Shown piece after piece: positions 41,165-49,623 of a DNA stretch of 64,000 nucleotides. This stretch comes from Croceivirga lutea (lineage in GTDB: Bacteria > Bacteroidota > Bacteroidia > Flavobacteriales > Flavobacteriaceae). The notes under the pieces are model-generated. The model was not told the origin of the DNA. It searched no databases and saw only the letters and a program-made list of their open reading frames with translations. Location of the stretch: assembly GCF_014235875.1 (NCBI RefSeq), contig NZ_JACJUK010000001.1, positions 1 through 64,000 of the forward strand, written 5' to 3'. Each line of letters begins with the position of its first letter. Position 1 is the first letter of the stretch. Made by a program: the position numbers and the translations under genes.

Positions 41165-41848
41165 ATGAAAAAATCAAGTAAAATTATTCTAGGTATTAGT
41201 GCACTAGCAATTGCCACCGGAATATTTGTAGCAGCCGACCATATTGATGCTCCAGGGAGCATGGGTACCTCGGCAGACATTGCCGATTATTTTGCATTTG
41301 AACCTAAAGCAGGTTCAGATAACACCGTATTTATTGTAGACCTGCAATCAAGCGTTTTACCAGACCTTGCTTACGGCACTTTTGATGAAGATGTATTAAC
41401 AGAAATTAATATTGATGCAGATGGCGATTTAACAGAAGATATGGTAATACAAGCCATTGCAAGAGAAGGTAGAATGTATTTCTTTGGTCCAGTAGCGCCA
41501 AGTACTACCGGTCTAACAAGTGAAGTTGCTGTAGATGCTCCCCTTGGAGATGTTGAAATTTCAACAACAGAAGCAATTGTAGAAACTACTGCAGATGGTG
41601 TAATGCTTTTTGCAGGACCCCGCCAAGACCCTTTCTTCTTTGATTTCTTCAGATATAATGAAGTAGTAATGCCTTCAGCAGAAGACAACTCTGGCTTTAA
41701 TGTGCCAGGAGAAGACACCTTTGATGGCGCAAATACAATGTCTATTGCTATTGAAATACCTAACAATAGGTTGGGTGCAGCAACAGGAACTAATGTATTG
41801 GGAGTTCCAGTTTATAAGACTTGGGTAACCACAAACAGAAAACAATAA
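41165..41848 (+). CDS. DUF4331 family protein (first of a pair)
   Basis: 227 residues. After a signal peptide (IILGISALAIATGIFV) comes AADHIDAPGSMG, the DUF4331 opening whose His/Asp residues may bind metal. Other blocks are DIADYFAFEP, EINIDADGDLTEDMVIQAI, FAGPRQDPFFFDFFRY and TMSIAIEIP. It corresponds to one half of the longer DUF4331 proteins of other phyla. It lies 20 bp before a second DUF4331 gene that has its own lipoprotein signal, so the pair is a genuine two-gene arrangement. Function unknown. Confidence 0.85.
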   Translation: MKKSSKIILGISALAIATGIFVAADHIDAPGSMGTSADIADYFAFEPKAGSDNTVFIVDLQSSVLPDLAYGTFDEDVLTEINIDADGDLTEDMVIQAIAREGRMYFFGPVAPSTTGLTSEVAVDAPLGDVEISTTEAIVETTADGVMLFAGPRQDPFFFDFFRYNEVVMPSAEDNSGFNVPGEDTFDGANTMSIAIEIPNNRLGAATGTNVLGVPVYKTWVTTNRKQ

Positions 41849-41868
41849 TCAACAAAAATAGTAGAGAT

Positions 41869-42591
41869 ATGATATTCAAAAATTTAAAATACGGATTATT
41901 AGCAATGGCAACTTTAGCCATGGTAGTTTCTTGTGATAGTGATGATAATGGCATGATGGATGATGATATGATGATGGATGACGACATGATGATGGATGAT
42001 GATACCATGAGCATGGACCCTGATTTTTCTGGTACCTATGTGCAAGTTGACTTTATGGGAAGACCAGGAATTAATACCGTTCTGAGCTCAAGTGATGTTA
42101 AGGATATGCACAACCAAGCTATACCAGCTGAAATGGGTGCAATTTTTCAACCAGTATTTCAAAATCAATTAGAAGCTTATCATGATGCTTATGCAGTAGC
42201 TCTTGGTCTTACGGCTGAAGATGTTGATTTTGAACCAAATATTTTAGGAGATATTTTAAATGGTCCTGAAAATGACGGTTTTACAGAAAATCCAGTAACT
42301 GCAGAGGTATTAACAACGGTATTGGCAACAGACGTATTAGAAGTAGCTCCAGATGCAGCTACAACTTATTTTAATCCTGGAGCTGGTGCGCCAACATATG
42401 AAGGTGGTATTGGTTTAACCGGTAGAACTCCACAAGATGATGTTATAGATGTGTCACTAATATTATTATTTGGTGGTGGAAACGGTGCACGTTTTAATGG
42501 AGAAAACGGTTTGCCCCAATTAGTTACAGACGGTGTTCCGTTAACTGCCACCATCTCTTCAACTTTTCCCTATTTAAGCAATCCTGAATAA
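41869..42591 (+). CDS. DUF4331 family lipoprotein with Met/Asp-rich linker (second of a pair)
   Basis: 240 residues from the ATG at 41869; a longer frame to 41821 overlaps the first gene and lacks a signal. The signal peptide ends AMVVSC, a lipobox. Immediately after the lipid anchor is a tract of repeated MMDDD units (about residues 27-45), then the DUF4331-type domain: GRPGINTVL, FQPVFQNQLEAYHDAYA, TVLATDVLEV, TGRTPQDDVIDVSLILLFGG. The acidic Met-rich linker could bind metal ions. The gene ends in a terminator. Confidence 0.85.
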   Translation: MIFKNLKYGLLAMATLAMVVSCDSDDNGMMDDDMMMDDDMMMDDDTMSMDPDFSGTYVQVDFMGRPGINTVLSSSDVKDMHNQAIPAEMGAIFQPVFQNQLEAYHDAYAVALGLTAEDVDFEPNILGDILNGPENDGFTENPVTAEVLTTVLATDVLEVAPDAATTYFNPGAGAPTYEGGIGLTGRTPQDDVIDVSLILLFGGGNGARFNGENGLPQLVTDGVPLTATISSTFPYLSNPE

Positions 42592-42619
42592 GCAAAATTG
42601 CTATGATTAATGTGCATTA

Positions 42620-42657
42620 GGGGGAGTTGGGGGATTGCCTCTCCCTTTTGCTTTTTT
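42620..42657 (+). terminator. Terminator after the DUF4331 pair
   Basis: GGGGGAG (42620-42626) pairs with CTCTCCC (42639-42645), with one G-T pair and a 12-nt loop, followed by TTTTGCTTTTTT. It is only 19 bp before the next gene's start. Confidence 0.65.
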
Positions 42658-42675
42658 CAACTAAAAACAACAACA

Positions 42676-43959
42676 ATGAAAACCTTAGTATATACCTTTT
42701 TTCTTACCATATTATTAATGTCGTGTACAAATGAAAACACATCATTTGTTACCAATTCAAAGGACTACAACTCTTTTTTAGAAGCCACCGAAACTGCTGA
42801 AAAAACTTCTAAATACTACGAATTATGGAATGCTAAAATTAAAACGGATAGTGTTCAAATGATGGCTTTGGCAAATGTAAGTAGTGAGTACAACCGTTTT
42901 TTTAAAAATACGGGTGATATAGCACAGTTAAAAAAGGCCGAAAAAGCCTTAATAAAAGCGTTAGAAGTAGCCAATATTAATAAGGCAAGTTATGCTCGGG
43001 CGCTTGCAAGAAATTACATCTCACAACATAGATTTAAAGATGCACTGCAACTAGCAGATTTGGCTAATGCTGAAAATGAAGGAAAAAAGGATACTCAAAG
43101 TCTTTATTTTGATATACATATGGAACTTGGCAATTATGACATTGCTGAGAAATACTTAGAAGAGTTAAAGAATTTTTCAGACTTCGGTTATCTAATTCGT
43201 TTAGCAAAATGGAACGATTATAAAGGCAATTTAGACACCACCATTTTAATGATGGAAAAGGCTATGGCTAAAGCCGAAAGCGCCAATAATAAGAATCTAA
43301 AATTATGGTCTTACACCAATTTAGCCGATTATTACGGTCATGCCGGTAGATTAAAAGACTCCTATAATCATTATCTAAAAGCATTACAACTAGACCCTAA
43401 TAATGCTTATGCTAAAAAAGGCATTGCTTGGATAGTTTACTCACATGAAAAAAATGGTAAAGAAGCCTTACGAATTTTAGACGCGGTTACCTCTAATTAT
43501 AATGCTCCAGATTATTTTTTGCTAAAATCAGAAATCGCAAGTTTTATCGGAGATTCTAGTTTGTACCATGAAAATATGAAGCTATTCTATGAAACTTCAA
43601 AAAACATAGCATATGGTCATATGTATAACAATTATCATTTTGATTATTTTCTAGATTATGATGTACAGCTGAATAAGGCATTAGCAATAGCTAAAACCGA
43701 AGTAGAAAACAGAGCTACACCAGAATCTTATGCCATGCTAGCAACTGCTTATTTAAAAATTGGGCAAAAAGTAAAAGCCAACGCTATAATTGAAAATTAC
43801 GTGGTGGGTAAAACTTACGAACCAGGAATATTACTTAGTGTGGCACAAGTGTACAAGGCTACTAATCAATTTGATAAAGTTGATGCGCTTAAGCAAGAAT
43901 TAATAGGCGCGGTTTATGAATTAGGTCCGGGGAGTAGACAAGAAATTGAACAATTGTAG
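42676..43959 (+). CDS. TPR-repeat lipoprotein
   Basis: 427 residues from the ATG at 42676, giving MKTLVYTFFLTILLMSC with a lipobox; an upstream in-frame ATG at 42610 runs through the terminator and has no signal-like sequence. The mature protein is all-helical with TPR-like repeats: KAEKALIKALEVANINKASYARALA, AEKYLEELKNFSDFGYLIRLA, YNHYLKALQLDPNNAYAKKGIAW and YAMLATAYLKIGQKVKANAI. It is probably an envelope scaffold. It lies behind the DUF4331 pair in the same orientation, and the three often occur together in flavobacteria as far as I recall. Confidence 0.8.
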   Translation: MKTLVYTFFLTILLMSCTNENTSFVTNSKDYNSFLEATETAEKTSKYYELWNAKIKTDSVQMMALANVSSEYNRFFKNTGDIAQLKKAEKALIKALEVANINKASYARALARNYISQHRFKDALQLADLANAENEGKKDTQSLYFDIHMELGNYDIAEKYLEELKNFSDFGYLIRLAKWNDYKGNLDTTILMMEKAMAKAESANNKNLKLWSYTNLADYYGHAGRLKDSYNHYLKALQLDPNNAYAKKGIAWIVYSHEKNGKEALRILDAVTSNYNAPDYFLLKSEIASFIGDSSLYHENMKLFYETSKNIAYGHMYNNYHFDYFLDYDVQLNKALAIAKTEVENRATPESYAMLATAYLKIGQKVKANAIIENYVVGKTYEPGILLSVAQVYKATNQFDKVDALKQELIGAVYELGPGSRQEIEQL

Positions 43960-44023
43960 CATCTAGCTCCATTAACCATTACCTATACTAAGAATTCCTT
44001 GTTGGATGTTTAGTTGTTTTTAG

Positions 44024-44053
44024 AGACGCCACGGTGGGGACCGTGGCGTTTTA
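44024..44053. terminator. Strong bidirectional terminator
   Basis: ACGCCACGGT (44026-44035) and ACCGTGGCGT (44040-44049) form a perfect 10-bp GC-rich stem with a GGGG loop, between the convergent TPR lipoprotein and DUF547 genes. Confidence 0.85.
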
Positions 44054-44054
44054 G

Positions 44055-44840
44055 TTATAGGGTAATAAAATTATCAAGGTCTAGTGTCCAATCATAATTT
44101 TTATAGGAAATAGAAACATCCTTAGTATCGTCAATTATTTTGTACGATTTCAATATTTTTTTCACCCCAGACTTCCCGCCAAAATCGCCTCTAAACCAAT
44201 TAAATAATGATGTAACTTTAGCAGTGTTTGTTGCTTTATCATAGTCAGAAGATTGTTTTAAATAACGTTCAGTACCTTTTTCAAGCTGTTCTTCTAAGCG
44301 TTCTGGAGTATATACTGCCACAGGCGGACAATCTTTAGCACCACAGTTTAAGGCAAAGTGAATTCTAAAATCGCGCTTACTTACACGTAATTTTCTTTCG
44401 AATTTTTCGGGGAACCATTTTCTAACATATCCTAAACCAAACCCCCATTGCGACTTTCTTAAAATGCCGTGTTCTATTTTTTCAAATGAAATTTGCTCTC
44501 CAGCAATTTTTAGCTGTTCTCTTGAAAAAAAATCTCTTCTGTCTTTATACAAATCAGGATTTTTAGTAAGTACAATTTGTATGTAGGCATTGTAAATATT
44601 TAGCCAAAAAGCGTACTTCTGCGCATCTGTACGTAAGGTGCTGTCTAGCGTATCAAAAGAAATATTTGCCAGTTCTTCTTCTAAAGCTTTAGTGTCTTTA
44701 TCTTCGATGATATTTTGCAATAAACGCTCAGATAAGGTATTGAGATTGGTAGGATTATTCTGTTGTGATAACTCTGTTCTTTTTACTTTACAACCCACAA
44801 TAGAAAGCAATAAAAGAAAAGATAAAAATAGTCTGTACAT
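44055..44840 (-). CDS. DUF547 lipoprotein
   Basis: 261 residues. The lipoprotein signal ends LSIVGC. The DUF547 domain (about 75-220) has AFWLNIYNAYIQIVL, FEKIEHGILR and FRIHFALNCGAKDCPPVAVYTPERLEEQL. The invariant NxYN, ALNCGAxSCP-type Cys and His residues suggest a papain-like or metal site, but no activity is known. It is divergent from the TIGR04283-type glycosyltransferase across 197 bp; DUF547 genes are often found beside that family. Confidence 0.88.
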   Translation of the reverse strand: MYRLFLSFLLLLSIVGCKVKRTELSQQNNPTNLNTLSERLLQNIIEDKDTKALEEELANISFDTLDSTLRTDAQKYAFWLNIYNAYIQIVLTKNPDLYKDRRDFFSREQLKIAGEQISFEKIEHGILRKSQWGFGLGYVRKWFPEKFERKLRVSKRDFRIHFALNCGAKDCPPVAVYTPERLEEQLEKGTERYLKQSSDYDKATNTAKVTSLFNWFRGDFGGKSGVKKILKSYKIIDDTKDVSISYKNYDWTLDLDNFITL

Positions 44841-45037
44841 AGTTTTATTTTAAATACGATAACAATAGACTAAAGGTTTGGTCGTATGTTGTTTGTTACC
44901 TTTCAAAAGTATTTACTTAAAATTAGAAGTATAGCATTAATATTGAAATGGATTCGTATCAAATTTAATTTGTTTTTATAAGTGATTTTTTTAAAACCCT
45001 AAATAGCCTATTTACGTAACTAAATAAAACGTTATTA

Positions 45038-45748
45038 ATGATTAGTGTAATCATACCTGCACACAACGAAATTGATAATCTAAAAGAACTTTTACCAACC
45101 TTATTAATGATAGGGGAGGGTTTTGAGTATGAGGTTTTAGTATGTGTTTCTTGTGCTAATCAGGATGATACCCTGAATTTAAACTTTTCAAAACCCATAC
45201 AGTTTATAGATTGTAAAAAAAAGGGGAGAGCAAGCCAGATGAATTATGGAACTAATTTGGCTAAGGGTAATGTTTTTGTTTTCATGCACGCCGATGTAAG
45301 ACCACCAAAAGGTTTTTTTAAAGATATTATGACTACGCTAGAAAGTGGAAATGAGGCGGGCTTCTTTTCTTATAAGTTTGATAAAGAAAGTTTCCTTCTT
45401 AACTTAAATGCGTCTTTTACAAAAAAAGATGGGGTTTTTACAGGTGGGGGAGACCAATGTTTGTTCATTAAAAGGAAAACCTTTGAAGAACTAGGAAGGT
45501 TTAATGAAGCACAAGTTTTAATGGAAGACTTTGAGTTTTTTAAACGGATGAAAAAAGCCAAGGTTTCTTATAAAATTGTTCCTAATGAGCTCATTGTTTC
45601 AGCGCGGAAATATCAAGAAAACTCCTATCTACGAGTTAATCTATCTAATTTACTTTTAGTCATACTTTTTAAAATGGGTTTTTCTGCGGAGAAATTAAAA
45701 GTACTGCACAACCGCTTATTACGTCTTTCTTACCAAACCAAAAACTAA
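45038..45748 (+). CDS. Family 2 glycosyltransferase, TIGR04283 type
   Basis: 236 residues. The GT-A fold has ISVIIPAHNEIDNLKELLP, then KGRASQMNYGTNLAKGNVFVFMHADVRPP (the DxD equivalent is HADV), and GGGDQCLFIKRKTFEELGRFNE with MEDFEFFKRMKK. These blocks are those of TIGR04283, sometimes annotated as arsenosugar-biosynthesis glycosyltransferase. None of the other arsenosugar genes (arsM, radical SAM) are nearby, so that role is doubtful here. It lies 4 bp before the VOC gene. Confidence 0.85.
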   Translation: MISVIIPAHNEIDNLKELLPTLLMIGEGFEYEVLVCVSCANQDDTLNLNFSKPIQFIDCKKKGRASQMNYGTNLAKGNVFVFMHADVRPPKGFFKDIMTTLESGNEAGFFSYKFDKESFLLNLNASFTKKDGVFTGGGDQCLFIKRKTFEELGRFNEAQVLMEDFEFFKRMKKAKVSYKIVPNELIVSARKYQENSYLRVNLSNLLLVILFKMGFSAEKLKVLHNRLLRLSYQTKN

Positions 45749-45752
45749 ATTT

Positions 45753-46748
45753 TTGGATTATACTATAAATGGTATTCAGCAAATAGGTATTGGTGTCAGC
45801 AATGCTAATGCGGTATTTAACTATTATCGTAAAAACTTTGGCTTTGATATTCTAGTTTTTGAAGATGAAGCTGAAGCTAATTTAATGACCAAATACACCA
45901 ATGGTAGGGTAGAAAAACGTAAAGCGTTGTTAACTATGAACTTAATTGGTGGCGGGGGCCTAGAAATTTGGCAATTTTTAAATAGGCAACCCGTTGGCCC
46001 CAAAAGTGAATTTAAAATAGGTGACTTAGGTATTAATATGATGAAGTTGCGGTCAAAAACCGGAATTTCCCAAGAATTTATTACGGATAAATTTGGCAAT
46101 TGGATTCAATTAGTACAAGACGATTATTGTTTTTGTGATACTAAAACTAGTTCCAACGGCGGAGTAATGGGTGCTATAATTGGGGTGTCTGATATTGAAA
46201 AAGCAATACGTTTTTATAAAGAAATTTTAGGTTTTAATATTACAATTCTTGACGAAACAGGACATATAGAGAGTTTTAAGAATTTACCTGGTGGTCAATC
46301 AAAATTTAGAAGAGTACTACTTAAACATAATAAAAGAGCAGTTGGTGGCTTTGGCAAATTACTTGGGCCATGCCAAATAGAATTAGTTCAAAACCTATCT
46401 TGTCAACCTAATAGCATATTTAAAGATAGGTTATGGGGAGACCTTGGTTATATTCATCTATGTTTTGATGTTATGGGTATTGAAATTTTAAAGAACAAGG
46501 CAGGAGAGATGGGATTTAATTTTAAAGTGGATAGTGCGGAAAGTTTTGATATGGGTGAAGCCGCAGGTAGATTTGCTTATATAGAGGACCCAGATGGCAC
46601 TTTAATTGAACTAGTTGAAACCCATAAAGTACCAGTTAGTAAAAAACTAGGCTTGTTTATAAATCTCAAAAACAGAAACGCCAAGAAACCATTGCCTAAT
46701 TGGATGGTTAAAACATTAAAATTTAGTCGAGTAACTAAAGATTTATAG
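45753..46748 (+). CDS. Two-domain VOC (glyoxalase/dioxygenase superfamily) protein
   Basis: 331 residues, TTG start at 45753, 4 bp after the glycosyltransferase stop. Two VOC modules are present: 1-130 (IQQIGIGVSNANAVFNYYRKNFGFD) and 140-285 (GAIIGVSDIEKAIRFYKEILGFN, with YIHLCFDV and YIEDPDGTLIELVE). Putative metal ligands are His/Glu in GYIHL and LIELVE. The arrangement resembles ring-cleaving dioxygenases and glyoxalases; the substrate is unknown. Coupling to a glycosyltransferase suggests small-molecule modification. Confidence 0.82.
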   Translation: MDYTINGIQQIGIGVSNANAVFNYYRKNFGFDILVFEDEAEANLMTKYTNGRVEKRKALLTMNLIGGGGLEIWQFLNRQPVGPKSEFKIGDLGINMMKLRSKTGISQEFITDKFGNWIQLVQDDYCFCDTKTSSNGGVMGAIIGVSDIEKAIRFYKEILGFNITILDETGHIESFKNLPGGQSKFRRVLLKHNKRAVGGFGKLLGPCQIELVQNLSCQPNSIFKDRLWGDLGYIHLCFDVMGIEILKNKAGEMGFNFKVDSAESFDMGEAAGRFAYIEDPDGTLIELVETHKVPVSKKLGLFINLKNRNAKKPLPNWMVKTLKFSRVTKDL

Positions 46749-46749
46749 C

Positions 46750-46935
46750 TTAAGAACTACTTTTTGTGGTTCGTAACAATCCAATTCCAGAGAAAAAGAA
46801 GATGGCACCTAGAACACCATAGACTATCATGGCTCTAGTATTTGCATGATTGTTTCCAAATAAAATAGCGGTATAAACCAGTCCACCAATACCTAGTAAG
46901 GTAAGTGTAGCTCCAAATATCTTTTTAATATCCAT
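46750..46935 (-). CDS. Small two-TM membrane protein
   Basis: 61 residues: two hydrophobic helices (IFGATLTLLGIGGLVYTAILF and MIVYGVLGAIFFFSGIGLL) with a short polar loop (GNNHANTR) and a basic C-terminus. No named family recognised; similar short proteins occur widely in flavobacteria. It starts 1 bp after the convergent VOC stop and sits 20 bp after the isochorismatase gene start region, on the same strand as that gene and probably cotranscribed. Confidence 0.65.
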   Translation of the reverse strand: MDIKKIFGATLTLLGIGGLVYTAILFGNNHANTRAMIVYGVLGAIFFFSGIGLLRTTKSSS

Positions 46936-46955
46936 GGCCGAAAAATACGTAAAAG

Positions 46956-47525
46956 TTAGAAATGGTTATTTAGTGTTTGTAAAATTTCTTGGGTTGTGAA
47001 GATTTGAGCAAATTCCGTTTTTAAGTTGCCCAAGGTGATTTGATGCACCAACTCCGCCCCTTGTCTTTGATTTTCAATGCCAAATTGGTCAAAGGCGGCA
47101 CATGCATCAGCTATTACGTTTACTTCAAAACCAAGATTAGCAGCCATTCTAACAGTACTCGAAATACAATGATTTGTGGTTAAACCTGCAATGATTAAAT
47201 TTTTGATATTTTGCTTTTGAAGGTGTTTCTGTAAATCTGTTCCTATAAAAGCAGAATTAACGTTTTTAGTTATAACAGGTTCAGTTGGTAATGGCTTAAC
47301 TACTTCTTTAATTGAAAATCCTTCTTTAGAGGCATGTAATGGTGAATTTGGGTTCGTTGAACTGTGTTTAATATGAAAAATTGGTTTGTTTTTTTCTCTG
47401 AACCAATTCAAAAGGATGGCTGCGTTATTTTCAGCATTAGGGTTATTACGATAACCGCCATAAAAGTCGACCTCGTCTAAGCCTTTTTGAATATCAATTA
47501 ATAGTAAAGCAAACGTATCTATCAT
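46956..47525 (-). CDS. Isochorismatase-family cysteine hydrolase
   Basis: 189 residues with the Asp-Lys-Cys triad: D11 in ALLLIDIQKG, Lys in VITKNVNSAF and Cys in AGLTTNHCISSTVRMAANLGF followed by ADACAAFD. Enzymes of this family hydrolyse amides or ureides, such as nicotinamide, biuret and isochorismate; the exact substrate is not predictable. It follows the anti-sigma gene by 6 bp and may share the sigma-factor transcript. Confidence 0.88.
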   Translation of the reverse strand: MIDTFALLLIDIQKGLDEVDFYGGYRNNPNAENNAAILLNWFREKNKPIFHIKHSSTNPNSPLHASKEGFSIKEVVKPLPTEPVITKNVNSAFIGTDLQKHLQKQNIKNLIIAGLTTNHCISSTVRMAANLGFEVNVIADACAAFDQFGIENQRQGAELVHQITLGNLKTEFAQIFTTQEILQTLNNHF

Positions 47526-47531
47526 ATGTAT

Positions 47532-48320
47532 TTAAGAAGCCACTGTACCTAATGTATATAGCTGTTCTAGGGTTGGAGTTTCACTACCACCTTCTGGCTC
47601 TAAAGTAATTCCAAAGGCTTCAGATTCATTTGTATTACTCAACTCAAAAAGTCTTTTATCATTTTCAGCAAAATCATCTAGTAACCCTAGGCTGGTAGGG
47701 GTTAAAGGGTCTAATTTCAAAGACCAAACTTGATAAGTAAATCCGGGAGGTGGTTCAGGCAGACCACTTGCGTCTATAACTACTTTTTGATTGTTTTTAT
47801 TCCAATATGCTTTTGCAAAAGATGAAGGCGATACGGTTTGTCCGCCTAAAGTAATTATTGAAACATCTTGGTCTCGAATGATATTTAAAATACGTTCGTT
47901 TTCTGCAACTTGTATGTTAGCATCATAAACCTCTTTTTTTAGCGTGTCTTTTTGTTGCGTAACTATTTCAAATTCAGATTCAAGCTTGTTATTTTGTATA
48001 TACATCCAAACCAAACCGGCAGCTAAAATAAGAGCTGCAGCCCAACCTAATCCACTAAATAGCTTACGATTGGTAGCTGCTGATTCAACTTTTTTAACAC
48101 CACTTGTAAAGGTTTGAATTCTTCTAAAGTTATTTTGATTGTACCCAGGATTTGCCGTTTTTGATAAGGCTAAAACCGCAGCTTCAATAGCTTCAATTTC
48201 TTTTTGAATCTCTGGATATTGCTGGGCATTATCGTAGACCTCTAAGTTTTCTATAGGTGAAAGTAACCCTGCAACATAAAGTTCAAGTATTCCAGATGCT
48301 ATGTAGGCTTGTGTATCCAT
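47532..48320 (-). CDS. Anti-sigma factor (RskA-like)
   Basis: 262 residues. A cytoplasmic N-terminal anti-sigma region (GILELYVAGLLSPIENLEVYDNA...) is followed by one membrane helix (LGWAAALILAAGLVWMYI, about 90-107), a coiled segment, and an RskA C-terminal domain (PEPPPGFTYQVWSLKL, GLLDDFAENDKRLFELSNTNESEAFGITLEPEGGSETPT). It lies 1 bp after the sigma-factor gene and is expected to hold that sigma factor inactive at the membrane until a signal arrives. The zinc-binding HxxxCxxC motif of ZAS-type factors is absent. Confidence 0.9.
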   Translation of the reverse strand: MDTQAYIASGILELYVAGLLSPIENLEVYDNAQQYPEIQKEIEAIEAAVLALSKTANPGYNQNNFRRIQTFTSGVKKVESAATNRKLFSGLGWAAALILAAGLVWMYIQNNKLESEFEIVTQQKDTLKKEVYDANIQVAENERILNIIRDQDVSIITLGGQTVSPSSFAKAYWNKNNQKVVIDASGLPEPPPGFTYQVWSLKLDPLTPTSLGLLDDFAENDKRLFELSNTNESEAFGITLEPEGGSETPTLEQLYTLGTVAS

Positions 48321-48321
48321 A

Positions 48322-48852
48322 TTAAATACTAATATTTTCTCTTAATTGAGAAATACAATTTCTATTTCTAGTTTTTACGGTACCTAGCGGAATGTTTAAT
48401 TGTTCAGCGGCTTCTTTTTGGGTGAAACCTTTAAAGTATAATAATTCTATTATTTGGGTACACTTTTCTTTTAACCCTTGTACTAATTTTCGAAGTCCAG
48501 AGGTGTCAATAGTCTCGTTAGTTTCTTCTGAACTTTCAAGAATACCTACGAAGTAATCTGTACTGAGGTTTTTTTTCCAGTTTTTATGAGATTTTGAGCG
48601 CAATTCATCAATAGCCGCGTTACGCGCTATATTTAAAATCCATGTAAAAAATCTGCCTTTTGATTTATTATAACTATCCGCATTATTCCAAATTTTTATA
48701 AAAACATCTTGGCACAATTCCTCTGAACGCTCTTTATTTTTAATTATGGTGTGAATTACTCCACATATATTTTCAGCATACATAAGATGTAACTGCTCAA
48801 AAGCAGCGGTATCTTTTTGTTGAAATTTTTCGATTAATGTTTCTAATTTCAT
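48322..48852 (-). CDS. ECF-family RNA polymerase sigma factor
   Basis: 176 residues. Region 2 has FEQLHLMYAENICGVIHTII, CQDVFIKIWNNADSYNKSKG, FFTWILNIARNAAIDELRSK. Region 4 has CTQIIELLYFKGFTQKEAAEQLNIPLGTVKTRNR. It is a SigK/RpoE-like ECF factor paired with the anti-sigma gene directly behind it. A TATATTTG box occurs only 7 bp upstream of the ATG (48860-48867), which would predict a nearly leaderless mRNA. Confidence 0.95.
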   Translation of the reverse strand: MKLETLIEKFQQKDTAAFEQLHLMYAENICGVIHTIIKNKERSEELCQDVFIKIWNNADSYNKSKGRFFTWILNIARNAAIDELRSKSHKNWKKNLSTDYFVGILESSEETNETIDTSGLRKLVQGLKEKCTQIIELLYFKGFTQKEAAEQLNIPLGTVKTRNRNCISQLRENISI

Positions 48853-48923
48853 AGTCTTTCAAATATAGGAAAGCAATTGAATTTAAAAGGCATTGTGATT
48901 TTTTTAACATTCAAAATATACAC

Positions 48924-48954
48924 AAAAAAAAGTCGCTCAATAAGCGACTTTTTT
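48924..48954 (-). terminator. Terminator of the Cu/Zn superoxide dismutase gene
   Basis: AAAAGTCGCT and AGCGACTTTT (48928-48952) form a 10-bp perfect stem with a CAATA loop and A/T-runs on both sides. It ends the SOD transcript and insulates the sigma-factor promoter. Confidence 0.9.
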
Positions 48955-48969
48955 CATGAAATAATTTGA

Positions 48970-49566
48970 TTACTGAATAATTCCCGTACAAGAAACTCTG
49001 GCCCCGGCAGCACCACTTGGTTGAGAAGTAAAATCATCTACACCTTGATGTACTATTACAGCTTTACCAACAATATTTTTTGTTTCATCCTCACAACCAA
49101 TACACCATTGGTCTGTTTCAAATTCAACTGTAGCGTTACCTTCAGCATCTGCAGTAAAATTACCTATGTCTCCTCTGTGGTATCCTTCTTCTGCACCCCA
49201 TTTTCCATGTGGTTGACCAGTTGGGTTCCAGTGACCACCAGTTGATTTTCCATCATCAGAAGAACAGTCCGCCTTTTCGTGAATATGAATTGCATGTTCT
49301 CCTTCGGTTAAACCAGTTAACATAGCCTTCATTTTAACAACGCCATTTTCTTCTGTAAAGGTTACGTCTCCAGTAACTGTGCTTCCACTTTTTGGTTCCA
49401 TTTGAAAATTAATGGTTTCGACATTAACTTCTTCAACCATTTCTTTGGCTTCATCAACCATTTCTTCCATCTCTTCAGAAACCTCTTCTGTTTCTTTTTT
49501 TACCTGTTTACAACTAAAAGCTGTTAGTAGAATTAATGCCATTGGCATTAGTAATATCTTTTTCAT
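48970..49566 (-). CDS. Cu/Zn superoxide dismutase, lipoprotein
   Basis: 198 residues from ATG at 49566, giving MKKILLMPMALILLTAFSC with a lipobox; a longer frame to 49623 adds a non-signal leader. An acidic, Glu-rich linker follows the anchor. The SOD domain has the copper ligands in HAIHIHEKADC, then GGHWNPTGQPHG, GDIGNFTAD, and VIVHQGVDDFTSQPSGAAGARVSC, with a disulfide Cys pair. It detoxifies superoxide in the periplasm or at the outer membrane. The conserved zinc region is complete. Confidence 0.93.
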   Translation of the reverse strand: MKKILLMPMALILLTAFSCKQVKKETEEVSEEMEEMVDEAKEMVEEVNVETINFQMEPKSGSTVTGDVTFTEENGVVKMKAMLTGLTEGEHAIHIHEKADCSSDDGKSTGGHWNPTGQPHGKWGAEEGYHRGDIGNFTADAEGNATVEFETDQWCIGCEDETKNIVGKAVIVHQGVDDFTSQPSGAAGARVSCTGIIQ

Positions 49567-49623
49567 TTGATTGTGTGTTTTTAAGTTGAGTTGTAATTTA
49601 ACAATAAATACAAGCAGCACCAA

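Noticed and set aside
41165-42591. A single DUF4331 gene split by a frameshift
   Set aside because: Each half has its own signal peptide, start and leader, so this is a two-gene arrangement.
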